The translations under genes were made by a program, and so were the position numbers. From positions 10,619,953-10,683,952 of the forward strand of contig JALIGW010000025.1 in NCBI GenBank assembly GCA_023053685.1: 64,000 bases of DNA. The letters run 5' to 3'. How positions within the stretch are numbered: position 1 is the stretch's first letter; every line of letters starts with the position of its first letter. Positions 23,015 to 33,947 of the stretch are shown here, one piece after another. The stretch comes from Diadophis punctatus similis. Taxonomy: Eukaryota; Chordata; Lepidosauria; Squamata; Dipsadidae. Under the pieces are notes generated by a model that was not told where the DNA came from, ran no database searches, and saw nothing but the letters and a program-made list of their open reading frames with translations.

Positions 23015-23977
23015 CCAAGAAGTCATCAACTTTTTCACTTAATTTTTCTGGAGTGGGCATCTATTGTGTCCTACAGAAGCTTTTTGGCCTCCTTGTTCAT
23101 GGGATAACTTGACAAGTCTCTCCCATAATTTTTGTTCCCAGAAAACACGAAGGAAAAATTATTGAGCCCATGGAAATATTTCTAAAGAGATCACATCTTT
23201 TTCTGGCACTATAGCAAGAGAGGAGATGTTGTATGCTCTGCTATCTGCCACTCTCCTCAAATCACTGTCACTCTCCACAATCTGATTGATACAGTAAGTG
23301 CAGTTGCTCAACAATCACCCCATCCCACCCAAGAAAGACAGGCATGCTGACTGCAGAACTGTCAATTATAGAGGAGAGGCTGTCCTTGACAATCTTCTCT
23401 GGTGTTGCTTCTTTAATGACTTCTCCAGGATTCTGCTGCCCTCCTCTAAACAACAGGGGGTGCTAGTCTAAAATTTTTAGGAATTAGGATTATGATTAAT
23501 TACTTTACAGGAGAATCGATCTTTACGTACAAACAGTATGTGAGTCCCTCAGAATTATGTAATGATGCAGGAATAATTTGGTAATATTCTCAAAAAGTGT
23601 GGCAGCCTGAATGCAAGCTTCTTCTGAAGGCAGCGATTTGACAGTTGAAGTAGTAATGACAATACAGAGAGAAAATGTTTTATTATCAGCCTTAAAATAT
23701 TAATACATTCTTTGCCCAATTTGGATCCTCTATTCCTGGAATATTTTTCTAATACTATCACAAATTAGTCCCCTTCTCAAAAAAAATTCAGTCGTTTGTT
23801 ACACTCTAGTTATGAGGCAGATATTACATTTCAAAATAATAATAATATTTATCATATCATTTGTAAATTCCACTTGACCCTCTAAAAGGATTAATGAATT
23901 TATGTGAAGCCTTATTCCACCTCCTAGGCAGAGTAGGGGTCCTGGCAAAACTTCCTGTGGCTTTTCTTTCCCTATTT
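23015..23977. other. Stretch without recognised feature
   Basis: The 61-residue frame near 23268-23453 has no recognisable domain. No repeat ends seen. Confidence 0.4.
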
Positions 23978-23985
23978 GCCTAGTG

Positions 23986-24374
23986 CAGGGGTCTGCAACC
24001 TGCGGCTCTGGAGCCGTATGTGGCTCTTTCATCCCTCTGCTGTGGCTCCGTCGTTCAAAATATGCATCACAACTGCCAATGTGCAACACCCACCGGCACG
24101 TGATTAATTGAGCTTTTTGAACCATCTTTTTTTCTGGAGTTCAAAATGTTTTTGTTGCATGCAGAAATAAAAATGTGCTTTCTCTGTAGCAGGTCATTGA
24201 TTTCATAAATGCAACACACTATAGTTTTTTTTAATACATAGCATAAAGGTAAAAAATGATATATGCAGTGTTATCTTCATTTTAGATGTCAAAAAGGTTG
24301 TTGTCCCGGTGTTTTCTTTTCTGTGGGAAACAGGTCCAAATGGCTCTTTGAGTGTTTAAGGTTGCCTACCCCTG
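23986..24374. mobile_element. Non-autonomous hAT (389 bp)
   Basis: Ends CAGGGGTCTGCAACC and GGTTGCCTACCCCTG, perfect 8-bp duplication GCCTAGTG (23978-23985, 24375-24382). A GCGGCTCTGGAGCCG palindrome lies near the left end and a TGGCTCTTT block recurs near both ends. Confidence 0.93.
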
Positions 24375-24729
24375 GCCTAGTGGGACCAGTATGCATTTGA
24401 TCTGACAAACTGGGAACAAGATTTGTTAGCGCTCTCATGTTACCTATGAGAGACCAATCAGCTTTGCAGAAACAATATTGTGACTTTCCCTACATACAGT
24501 CCAACTTGCTCATGACCTTCAGTGGGGTCATGGTCCATAGTTTGAGCACCCCAGTTTTAAGGTATTTTAAGAACATAGGAGAAAGAAGATTGTTAATAAA
24601 ACATATAGTAAGTAGGCAAATCAAGGAACAATTTAGGCAGTAAATCCTATGGCTACTGAGAGGGTGATATGAATTTCCACTTCCATTATGGATGTGATAC
24701 AAACTAGCTTGATTTTACTTGGATTTCCC

Positions 24730-25150
24730 AATTACATCTACTCATCCTATCTGGTCTGTCATGGGTCCTGTCTAAAGAGTTTCATCTGATGGGATCCAAG
24801 AGACAGGCCTTTTTCACCATGGCACCTGGCATCTGGAACATCATTTTCCCTCCTCCCAAGATGAGATTAGCCCCAGCTTTATTAGCTTTTAGGAAATCCT
24901 TCAAAATCTGGTTCTTTCAACAGGCTTGGGGATCTCAGGAAAATAGGGAACCTGCAGTACATGTGCTGTTAGTCCATTCTCCCACAGTCCTATTTATACT
25001 GTATCTCTTTTTAAACTGTTTTTAAATTGCTTTAATTTTAAAAATTGTTGAATTATACCCTTACTTTATAATTCTTATATCTGATTGTTTTGTTATAGGT
25101 CGTCCAGTTCCATACATGCGATAGGTGGCTGTATTAATTAATTAAATACA
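24730..25150 (+). mobile_element. L2-like LINE 3' end
   Basis: The end of the reverse-transcriptase ORF reads RQAFFTMAPGIWN ... LLAFRKSFKIWFFQQAWG, the standard L2-clade C-terminal motif. A 3' UTR follows with GGTGGCTGTATTAATTAA. It runs directly into the (CATA)n array, which probably grew from the LINE tail. Confidence 0.8.
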
Positions 25151-25193
25151 TACATACATACATACATACATACATACATACATACATACATAC
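25146..25193 (+). repeat. (CATA)n microsatellite
   Basis: Uninterrupted CATA units; further units appear at 25504-25519 and 25684-25694, separated by two hAT insertions, so the array was once continuous. Confidence 0.95.
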
Positions 25194-25503
25194 CAGGGGT
25201 GAAATCCTCCCGGTTCGCTCTTACCTGTCGGTTGCCGCAGAGCCTTTGGAACTGGTGGCGTTCGCAGCGCGGGGCTGCCCCCGCCCTCTTCCCCTGCCCG
25301 CCTGGACGCCGCCATTTGAGTTCTTTTGCCCTCTGCGCATGCGCAAAGCAGTCTGCATGCACAGATGGCAAAAGAACGCAAATGGCAGCGTCCGGGCGGG
25401 CGGGGGAAGCAGGCGGGGGCAGCCCCGCACCGCGAATGCCACCAGCTCCAAAGGCTCTGCGGTGACCAACAGGTAAGAGCGAACCGGGAGGATTTCACCC
25501 CTG
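25194..25503. mobile_element. Palindromic hAT MITE (310 bp)
   Basis: The left half from CAGGGGTGAAATCCTCCC and the reverse complement of the right half match with few differences over about 150 bp. The centre near 25350 carries TGCGCATGCGCA. The flanking 8 bp are ATACATAC on both sides (25186-25193, 25504-25511), though this motif is part of the host CATA array. It would form a long hairpin. Confidence 0.9.
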
Positions 25504-25519
25504 ATACATACATACATAC

Positions 25520-25683
25520 CAGTAGTGGGTTCTAAATCCCGTCATTACTGGTTTGCTTGTGTGTGTGTGCTCGTGCGATGCTTCTGCGCATGCACAGAAG
25601 TGTCCCGGGTGGGTGGACAGAGCCTTCTGCCCCCACCGCTACCGATTCGCTGAATGGGTCAAACCAGGAGCAACCCACCGCTG
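25520..25683. mobile_element. Non-autonomous hAT (164 bp)
   Basis: Ends CAGTAGTGGGTT and CAACCCACCGCTG, flanked by ATACATAC on both sides within the CATA array. The interior has TTCTGCGCATGCACAGAA. Confidence 0.85.
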
Positions 25684-25734
25684 ATACATACATACTTTCT
25701 TCCAGCATCTGAAAAACCTGTTACTGATTGTGAC

Positions 25735-26240
25735 TTAGGACACAAACACATTCTTGCAAAATTCAGATGAAATTGAAGAAAACAAAATCACCAGGTCAAT
25801 CAGATACAATGGTTAAGAAAAAATAGAAGTAATGGATTAGATGGGATAGGGGGCCTGAACAATTCACAACCAAACTTCATGACATCATTAAAAATGGAAC
25901 CAACAAGATTATATCCAATTAATGATGGGCGGGGGGGGGAGTAGCTTCAAAAAGTCATTTATTTTTTCTTTATTGAAAGGCTTTTGACTGAATGGACTCA
26001 GCAAGTTGTAGATAATCTTTAAAAATATAGGTGTACCAGGCCATCTTATCTGCCTGTTTAAGAATTGAATGAGGAGTAGGTAGAGACAATTAGAATGAAA
26101 TATGGAGCATCTAAATGGCCCAAAATTGGGAAAGGAATACATCAAGGTTTTATATTGATTCTATGCTTTTTTATTTTTTATTATTGTTTGTAAGCTGCCA
26201 AGGATTATAATATATGAGACGGGTGGCTATTATAAATCTT

Positions 26241-26271
<31 letters not shown>

Positions 26272-26490
26272 GATAAATAAATAAATAAATAATATATTTA
26301 AAATAATAAGAAATGCTAGACTAAGAAGAAATAGAACATGGAATTGAAATCACTCCTATGCTGATGATGGCCCCACTTTAATAGCTGGAGGTGAGGAACA
26401 CGTAACAGCCTTCTTGTTGAAAGTGCTCATTACTAAAAGCAAACAAACATGCCAACTCAAATAAGCAGGGAAAAAAAGTAAATGTAAAGG
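25735..26490 (+). pseudogene. BovB/RTE LINE reverse transcriptase remnant
   Basis: Translated fragments in changing frames resemble BovB: a K-rich segment near 25765, an RCTRPSYLPV segment near 26035, KWPKIGKGIHQG near 26115 (the GKGxxQG RT block) and SYADDG near 26355 followed by LLKVLITKSK. It is broken by stops, a G-run near 25929 and an inserted LINE tail with (AAAT)n at about 26160-26300. No intact domain remains. Confidence 0.75.
26190..26298 (+). repeat. LINE/SINE tail plus (AAAT)n
   Basis: GTAAGCTGCCAAGG ... GGTGGCTATTATAAAT leads into AAAT units interrupted by one GATA. It sits inside the BovB remnant. Confidence 0.7.
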
Positions 26491-26840
26491 AAGCTTTCTC
26501 TAGCTTCTCTCATTGACCAGAAAACTCAGTGCTTTCTATGAATGTGAGCATAGAAGAAAATTTTTACTTGGGTCACATCACAATTCCATTTGGTCCAACC
26601 AGAAGCATTCAGGAAATTCACAGTTGTAATTCTGATGAGGACAGAAGTTGGAGGAAGATTCCTTTATATTTTGCATCTTCGGTGGCTGTCATTTATTTGT
26701 CAGTTGTTCTTTCTCATAAAAAATTGGAAGAAATCTTTCACAAATTTCTTTTCAGACTTATAGATGAATGGACAGATGCCCCTTTAAGAAAGTTTTTATG
26801 GTAGCCCTATCTTCCTTTATCTGGTTCTGGTTGATATACG

Positions 26841-27071
26841 TGTAGGAGATGACCAGGCTGAGCCCGAGGGAGGGGTCAAAGACATCATAGGTCTCGAGTC
26901 CCTGTGTGCCACAAGAGATCTAAGTCTAGCCCACCTTGAATGCCTTTCTTATCTCCCACTCATTTTCCTTGACCATAAGTTGGCCAGATTCTTGTACAGA
27001 GCTTAAGCTTGCAATAAATCTTTATACTCATTTGAACTGCCTAAATCTCCTGATTTCCCCAGTGCTTGACA
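26841..27071 (+). mobile_element. Retrovirus-like solo LTR (231 bp)
   Basis: Starts TGTAGGAGATGACCAGG, has CAATAAATCTTTAT near 27012 and ends GTGCTTGACA. The start, the AGATTCTTGTA block and the poly(A) block match the LTR at 50603-50831 in order. The flanking 5 bp (ATACG, TTAGG) are not a clean duplication. No internal proviral sequence is present. Confidence 0.65.
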
Positions 27072-27076
27072 TTAGG

Positions 27077-28557
27077 ACTGCAAAAATTTGATTTATTATC
27101 TCTGAGTAATTATACAAATGTGAAAATGTTGCTTAAGAGCATTTGATTTATTTCTTCTCTTTGTCATGAGAAAGACACTACTTCTAGTTATAGGGTAACC
27201 AGGAAACATGTTAGAAAAAGACACCAGATCTTTCTAATTAGGTCAGATGAGAACAACGCATAAGCTATCTTGTTACACCAGCTAGAGCTGAAATGTTTCC
27301 ATTTCTTTGTGTTATCATTACATTTAACTTTTGGAGAGTATCTTTACTGTTTTTTGCTAAATTCTCCCTCAAGAAGTAAAATACATCTTTCTTTCAAATG
27401 AACTGTTTTCTGGGTATTATTTTGCATGGATGGTAACCGTTATTCTGAAACCAGTTGTGAAACAGCACAATAGATCCCATAGTAAGCTTCTCAAGTGAAA
27501 TCACTTTTCTTTCATGAAGCTAAACCAGAAAATACTCTGCGCCTTAACATCACTATTACGTGAGGCCTTCGAGAGTAATATTGTCAACCCTTGAACATGA
27601 TGTGGTGTTTGAATCCAACACACTTGTTTTCAAGGACTGAGATCTTTAGTTCTTTACTGCTGCCTGGAATATACACAAACCCAAGTATTAATTGTTGTGC
27701 ATTCGTATGCTATAGAGAGGAACTGGCTGTAGTATTCACAATGGCATTCTGGCTTGGGTGAACACCATCTGAACTCATTGTTTTTCCCTCAAGAACAGTG
27801 GTTCTCAAGCCTGGCAAGTTTAAGACTCATGGACTTCAACTCCCAGAATTCCCCAGCCAGGTGCTCTAGAAAATTGCCTGTTAATAGACCATATTTCCCA
27901 CAAAGTCGTCTTTTCCAATAGCTTCCCTTTGAAGCTATTGATGGTATTTACTACTCAGAACAGGACACGTCTCTTGGGCCTCCTTAGTTTCACCTGAAAG
28001 CCAGTCAGCATAGATGGATACCTGTCATTCTTTCACAATCACATCCAACTCAAATGGAGCAAAAATCTTATCATTGTGTTAGAAGCTGACAGACAGAAAC
28101 CTGTTAATACACAGGAGGGAAGCAAAGGCTCCCATCTTCTGAGTCTATATAATTGAAGCTATTAGAAACCATTTTGTAGCATCTCCGTTGTCACCTGACT
28201 TGTTTGATGTAGCTTAGAAGAGAGAGAAGCATAGCTTTCAGACTAGCCTGGGACAAGAGACTTCCTCCTGATATTTTTATTGGATTAATAACACAATTTA
28301 GGATAGGGATGTGACAGGGAAGATATTTGTGAAGGGAGTCACATAGGTCTCTATTTCTATTGCATGGACCACATTGCCAGGGATAGGATCTAGGCCTTGT
28401 CCTCACAATCAGGGTATCCTTTTCTCAGTATCTGAAACTTTCCCCTTATGAGCATTTTGGATTCCATTCTGCGTTGCAAAAATGGAGATCTATGAAAGGA
28501 AAGCCATGCGTATAAGAATGGGATACTGTTTGGGCAGCATTCCACATTCAGCCACAC
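27077..28557. other. Mostly unique stretch
   Basis: Contains one half of a foldback MITE at 27796-27870 (CAGTGGTTCTCAAGCCTGG, then GACTTCAACTCCCAGAATTC), listed separately. No gene recognised. Confidence 0.4.
27796..27870. mobile_element. Half of a foldback MITE
   Basis: The left arm, CAGTGGTTCTCAAGCCTGG through GGACTTCAACTCCCAGAAT to CCAGCCAG, matches the foldbacks at 45612, 46752 and 54318; the right arm is missing or diverged. Confidence 0.7.
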
Positions 28558-28565
28558 CTGAAGAC

Positions 28566-28792
28566 CAGAGATAATATTCAGCAGGTTCTGGAGAACCGGT
28601 AGCGGAAATTTTGAGTAGTTCAGAGAACTGGCAAATACCACCTCTGGCTGGCCCAAGAGTGAGGAGGGAATGGAGATTTTGCAATATCCTTCCCCCAGGA
28701 GGGAATGGGGATTTTGCAGTATCCTTTCCCTGCCGCGCCCACCAAGCTACACCCACAGAACCGGTAGGGAAATTTTTTGAATTTCACCCCTG
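28566..28792. mobile_element. Non-autonomous hAT (227 bp)
   Basis: The left end CAGAGATAATATTCAGCAGG is diverged; the right end GAATTTCACCCCTG is clear. The flanks CTGAAGAC and TTGAAGAC (28558-28565, 28793-28800) differ at one base. Reverse orientation relative to 43094-43378, with internal GGAATGGGGATTTTGCAGTA blocks in two copies. Confidence 0.87.
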
Positions 28793-28916
28793 TTGAAGAC
28801 GCCCAAGAATACAACCCTACACCAAACCATCCTGGTCTCTTAAAATGCAATTCTATTCACATCTATTCAAAAACTGATAATTTCAGTCAAGCTTATTCCC
28901 AGGAAAGTACATATGG

Positions 28917-29000
28917 CAGTCTTTCTCAGCCTGATCGCCACCCTGCAGAAAGGAGAAGTTTTAAAAATTGCATTGACTTCAACTACCAGAATTTCTAGGC
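28917..29000. mobile_element. Old, diverged foldback-MITE arm
   Basis: GCAGTCTTTCTCAGCCTG ... TTGACTTCAACTACCAGAATTTCTAGG is a decayed version of the foldback left arm. No target duplication is visible. Confidence 0.45.
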
Positions 29001-29083
29001 CATTCTGACATATCAAGAGTGGAAGATAATGTGACTGAAGGATACCTGGATTGAGAATACAATATCACAAACTTCCTCTAGGG

Positions 29084-29661
29084 CAGTGGTTCCCAACATG
29101 GGGCCCACACTCCACAGGGGGGCAATTCAGGGGTGGGTTCCTCTTACTTGCCTACCGGTGCGCTGCGCGCGCATCATCTTGTTTTGCGCGCACGTACGCA
29201 CTATGTGCACACATCCCCTTGTGCAATTTTGCTTCCTGCGCATACGTGGAAGCAAAAAATTGCCGAAATCTCACATGCACGTGCGTTCCCTCGTGCGATT
29301 TTGCTTCCGCGCATGCGCAGGAAGCAAAAAAGCCCAAAAATTACAGAAAAAAGATGCCGCTGTGCGACAGACCGGCAAAGACGGCACCGGAGCCGTCGCG
29401 CGCAAATTGCGCAGTCAGCGGGTCCCTACCGGAACGGTGCACTGGACCGCACCGGTAGGAACCCACCACAGGGGCAATTTGATTTTTAATGGGGGCAATT
29501 GGAACCTTGTTTAAACCAAGTTAATGGCCTATTATGCTTCCTCTGCATGAGTAGGAGTTCACTTTTTGAATAGTAAGAATTATATGTCACAGGGAGGGCA
29601 TCAGGATTTTAGAGATGTTTAGGTGGGGCATGGCCCCCCAAAAAAAGGTTGGGAACCACTG
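29084..29661. mobile_element. hAT element hosting a second hAT
   Basis: Ends CAGTGGTTCCCAACATGG and AGGTTGGGAACCACTG; flanks CTCTAGGG and CTCTAGGA (29076-29083, 29662-29669). Its own sequence (29084-29127 plus 29472-29661) matches the element at 873-1089 in the opposite orientation. Confidence 0.93.
29128..29471. mobile_element. Nested hAT (344 bp) inside the previous element
   Basis: Ends CAGGGGTGGGTTCC and GGAACCCACCACAG, perfect 8-bp duplication GGGCAATT (29120-29127, 29472-29479), which is host-element sequence. Contains GCGCATGCGCAGG near 29309 and CpG-rich inverted blocks. Frames of 118-142 residues inside are chance. Confidence 0.93.
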
Positions 29662-30287
29662 CTCTAGGACTAAAGAGACCAAGATTTAAATCTTTTTGAT
29701 AAATTAAATGCAGGCCAGTGAGTTTAATTTACATCATAGGGTTGATGTGAGTATAAAATGTCAGGGAGGATCAGGGTTTCTTGGTTGTTGTTTTTTTTCT
29801 TTTTTTTCTTTTTTTTTTTAATGAAATCAAGTCTTGAAAAATTCAGGTCATCCTTTAAGGAATGGTTTGGCCTGAGAGGCTATTGTAGATGTCTGGAAAT
29901 GTTATGCCTGGCTGAGAATGCCTGTGATTCTAGAGGCATCCCTTGTTAATGCAAGTGAGAGAAAAGAGCAAAGACTAATTTCTAAATCAAACGCAGTGTC
30001 TAATTAGTGCAGCATTTTAATTTAATGAACAAATAGTCTGGGCGAGGGTCATGCCTTCCATTCAGTTGGGATGCCGGCCTTAGTATAAAATAAGCAGTAA
30101 GGTAATATCATGGCACGTTCCCTGGTGTCTAAGTAAAGCAGTAGCTGTCTAGGTTATAAAGTGTTCATCACATTGCCAATTTATAAGAGAAGACAACCAA
30201 ACAACCAAACAACCACTATTCTTTATTCCCACAGGATAATGAGTGGAGCTAATCCTTTCCAATCTGGAAGTTATTTAGGGAAATTGA

Positions 30288-30470
30288 CTATAACAGAATA
30301 ACAGAGTTGGAAGGGACCTTGGAGGTCTTCTAGTCCAACCCCCTGCTCAAGCAGAAGAACCTATACCATTTCCGACAGGTGGCTGTCCAGTCTCTTCTTA
30401 AAAGCCTCCAGTGATGGAGCAACGACAACTTCTGAAGGCAAGCCATTTCACTGGTTAATTGTTCTTCATG
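30288..30470 (-). mobile_element. CR1 3' end
   Basis: Plus-strand text TAACAGAGTTGGAAGGGACC ... GCTGTCCAGTCTCTTCTTAA is the reversed CR1 3' terminus. It covers the UTR and the last codons only. Confidence 0.9.
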
Positions 30471-30788
30471 TCAGGTTGAGAGTTTATAAAATAACCCTGA
30501 CTTGGAACAGAAGTTCGAGTTTAACAGTTCTGTTTTATCTTTGATGCTGCAGCTATAGGATATAAGACACCATAAGAAATGTTCCCCGCATGATTCCCAG
30601 AATCTATGGAAGATGTTGCAAGCTTCCGTTGAAGTATTCAGCACTTGTAATCTATGTTGTGTCATAGCATATCATCCACGATGATGTATGACATATGAAG
30701 ACAGTGCTTTTTCCAGAAACAGTGGAGAATAATATGAAATCAGAAGCTTATTTCCACTGGCAATCCAAAAAAGCAAGTGGGTAAAGTA

Positions 30789-31164
30789 TAGGTAGTTCTC
30801 GACTTACAGCAGTTCGTTTAGTGACCATTCAAAGTTACAACGGCACTGAAAAAATGACTTATGACCGTTTTTCAGAGTTACGACCGTTGCAGCATCCTAG
30901 TGGTAATGGGACCAAAATTCAGATGCTTGACAGTTGCAGTGTCCCGGGGTCACACGATCACCTTTTGCAACCTTCTGACAAGCAAAGTTAATGGACAGGC
31001 CAGATTCACTTAACAACTGTGTTACTAACTTAACAACTGCAGGGATTCATTTAACAAATGTGGCCAAAAAAAGTCATAAAATGGGGCAAAACCCACTTAA
31101 CAAATTTCTCACATAGCAACATAAATTTTGGGTTCAATTGTGATCGTAAGTCGAGGACTACCTG
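30789..31164. mobile_element. TA-flanked MITE (376 bp)
   Basis: Inverted ends TAGGTAGTTCTCGACTTAC and GTAAGTCGAGGACTACCTG, flanked by TA on each side (30787-30788, 31165-31166). TA duplication suggests a Tc1/mariner-type mobiliser. The interior repeats CTTAACAACTG blocks. No coding capacity. Confidence 0.85.
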
Positions 31165-31166
31165 TA

Positions 31167-31961
31167 ATAACAATTCAGTAATGTTTACAGATGTTGTGGA
31201 TTGAATCTGTCAGCATGGAAAATATTTTATTCCATTTGTTAATGCACAGGAACTTTGTCCCTGTATGCGAGGGTATTTCTTTTAGAATACAATTAACTGG
31301 GATCATCATGTAATGCTCACAAATAGGTCATTTGCTTTTAATTACAAAGTAATTCGTATGAAAAATTTGAAGAACAAAGCAAAACTGGGGAGGGAAGGAA
31401 AAGGCTAGAAAGCGACTCCATTGTAAATGCCGAGAGGAAAACAGAACTGTTTAAACATTCTCAGAAGTGTTCAATTAAGGAGGCAGAAAGAAACCTACAG
31501 GGAGAACCACAGTAACAAAACAAAACTTGAAATATGAACTCGGTTGATAATGTCAAAAGAATTGCTCTGAGACTCCTATTGTGACGAAAGCGTATAATAT
31601 TGTTCTAGAGCCTTTAAAATATTGTCTCTACTGATGGGAATTTCTTCCCTTGCAGGGAAAATTTCAATGCTGTAAAGTGTTTTCTTCCAAAATAACGCTG
31701 CCTTTGTCACGAGGCAGTTGACATTCCGTGCAGCTCAGGGGCTTGTATAATGATCCACTAAATTACCATCAGTAGGGAGAGACAAATAGATAAATGTTGG
31801 GAAAAACTTTCTCAATTTGAAATAATTCAAAGGAGGAGGAGAAAAATAATGAAGGGGGTAGGATCGTGCCATCAGAAATAGCAGACGATTTTTTAACTCA
31901 AGTGCAATCTCTTCCTGGTGTTTTCCATTCAAGAAGAAATAGTAACACATTACTCTTGTGT
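31167..31961. other. Mostly unique stretch
   Basis: No coding or repeat signal that I can support. Confidence 0.4.
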
Positions 31962-31969
31962 CTCTAGAA

Positions 31970-32416
31970 CAGGGGTGTCAAACTCAAGGCCTGCGGGCCG
32001 GATCTGGCCCATGGGGTGCTTAGTTCTGGCCCACAGGGCCACCCTGGAAACAGCAAAGGACTGGCCCATGATGCCTCTGCCAGCGAAAATGGAGCTCGGG
32101 AGGGCCACGCATGGCCCTCCTGAGCTCCATTTTCGCTGGCAGAGGGTTGCAGGAAGCCATCACAGCCAAAAACGGAGCTCGGGTGGGGTGCGCATGGCCC
32201 TCCTGAGCTCTGTTTTTGCTGGCAGAGGGTTGCAAGAGGCCGTCGCAACCAGAAATGGAGCTCGGGAGCCCATTTTCGCTGGCAGAGTGCTCAGACCACC
32301 ACAGGCACCCCCAACATGAGTGACGTTGAGCCGACCATGCCCACCCTGGCCACGCCCACCTGAGGTCAAACACAACTCTGATGCGGCCCTCAATGAAATC
32401 GAGTTTCACACCCCTG
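31970..32416. mobile_element. Non-autonomous hAT (447 bp)
   Basis: Ends CAGGGGTGTCAAACTC and GAGTTTCACACCCCTG, perfect 8-bp duplication CTCTAGAA (31962-31969, 32417-32424). The interior is a set of direct and inverted repeats built on GAGCTCCATTTTCGCTGGCA, about 70-80 bp each. Same family as 60474-60932. Confidence 0.94.
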
Positions 32417-32427
32417 CTCTAGAAGTA

Positions 32428-32502
32428 CAGGTAGTCCTCTCTTAACAACCGGTCACCATAATGGTCAGGCTCTACTACGGGTCGTAAGTTGAGGACTACC
32501 TA
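32428..32502. mobile_element. Short TA-flanked MITE (75 bp)
   Basis: Ends CAGGTAGTCCTC and GAGGACTACCTA with TA on both flanks (32426-32427, 32503-32504). A minimal internally deleted copy of the family at 30789, sitting 4 bp from the hAT duplication. Confidence 0.85.
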
Positions 32503-32504
32503 TA

Positions 32505-33147
32505 GTGGTTACAACCTCAATGATAAGTTAATGCTCACCATAGAGGGAACAGCCTACCAATGTAACTGGCATCTCATAAGGAACCTGAAACACAAATACA
32601 CACACCAAACCTCATCCCGATTACTGAGAGGTAGCAGAGATCTCTGTGGAGCATCCTTGCTTTGCTTTGAGGTGTTTCCTCTCTCTACACTGCTGTATTT
32701 TATTGATTGATTGATTACATTTATTTGCTGCCCATCTCAACCACAAGGTGACTAGCAATCACATTCGAAAATAGTTGATTCTCTCTGTCTTAACATCTCA
32801 ACTTTCAGTGTCAAAGTGGACCGATACGATCCAAATTGGCAGATTTGATTCTCTCTGGAGACACACTGCAGATACAGAAGCCCCTTGGATCAATGTAAGA
32901 GAACCTCACTGTTTTCCTTTGCAGCTCCCTTTTGATCTGAGGGGGCTATTTCAAAGGTGTGTTTTCACTTGACCTTCACTGAAAAGAAGGGTCTCTGAAG
33001 ACTTGTTCACCCCTGCTATGCAGAAGCAGACAACATGTAGCCAGGAAGAAGTGTCTGAATTTCAACTGGCAGCAGCTCAAACTAGCATGTCCAAGGATGA
33101 AGGAGCGTGGAGGGTTCCAGAATGCGATCCGTTTAAATGAACTGCTG
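32505..33147. other. Mostly unique stretch
   Basis: A short LINE-tail-like piece (ATTTATTTGCTGCCCATCTC) near 32720; otherwise nothing recognised. Confidence 0.35.
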
Positions 33148-33650
33148 CAGGGGTGGGTTCCACTTATTTTATTTATTTATTTATTTAAATGGATTTATAT
33201 GCCGCCCAACTCCCAGGGGACTCTGGGCGGTTCACAACATGTCAAAATCCATTCAACAATATAAAAAAGACACAATAATTAAAAATTACAAAAATTAAAA
33301 AGAGCATCTAACATTCATAACCAAGAGGGAGACCCATATCTGGTCTAGTTGGTCTCACTTTCACCCTGCCTGCCGGAAGAGCCAAGTTTTTATTGCTTTA
33401 CGGAAGGCCAGCAGGGTGGGGATAGTCCTGATCTCTGGAGGAAGCTGGTTCCAAAGGGAGGGAGCTCCCACAGAGAAGGCTCTCCCCCTCGGCCCCATCA
33501 ACCGGCATTGCTTGGTCGATGGGACCTGGAGGAGGCCAACTCTGTGGGCCCTAACCAGTCGTAGGGAGGTATGCGGCAGGATGCGGTCCCGAAGGTAATC
33601 TTCCCTACTGGTTCGCATTGCGACGGAAGTTTGCATCCCACCCACAGGGT
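33148..33650. mobile_element. hAT copy apparently split by an L2-like insertion
   Basis: A left terminus CAGGGGTGGGTTCCACTTA at 33148 is followed by the L2-like piece. Sequence resembling the same hAT family resumes at about 33600 (CTACTGGTTCGCATTG ... ATCCCACCCACAGG). No clean 8-bp duplication was found, so the outer boundaries are approximate. Confidence 0.5.
33165..33598 (-). mobile_element. L2-like LINE 3' end
   Basis: Minus strand: LLQVPSTKQCRLMGPRGRAFSV, then APSLWNQLPPEIRT and LLAFRKAIKTWLFRQAG, the L2-clade C-terminus. A 3' UTR ends in GGGCGGCATATAAAT and (TAAA)n at about 33165. 5'-truncated. Confidence 0.85.
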
Positions 33651-33947
33651 AAAAAAAGCCAAGTGCTCCACAATGAGGGGAGAGAGAGGTCATTTATTTA
33701 TTAAAATATTTCTATTCTTGTAGACATTAGCACAGCATTTAAAAATCCATTGAGTTTTTCATCCGACAATAATATTCACTCATTATTCAACATAGAGGCC
33801 ATGAAGCCAAAAACCAAGACACTCCACTCCAAATATTGTCATGACTGGACACTCATGAACATTTCTACTTTGTAGGATCTGGAACTGGGTATATGAAGCA
33901 GGACAAATAACCTTGTCAAGCACAGTATTTGCTTTCATATTTATAAA

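Noticed and set aside
21601..23977. Host exons
   Set aside because: Short frames without domain text, and no convincing splice-bounded open segment.
31970..32416. Proteins of about 130 residues, several frames
   Set aside because: Produced by the repeated GAGCTCCATTTTCGC units of the hAT; no homology.
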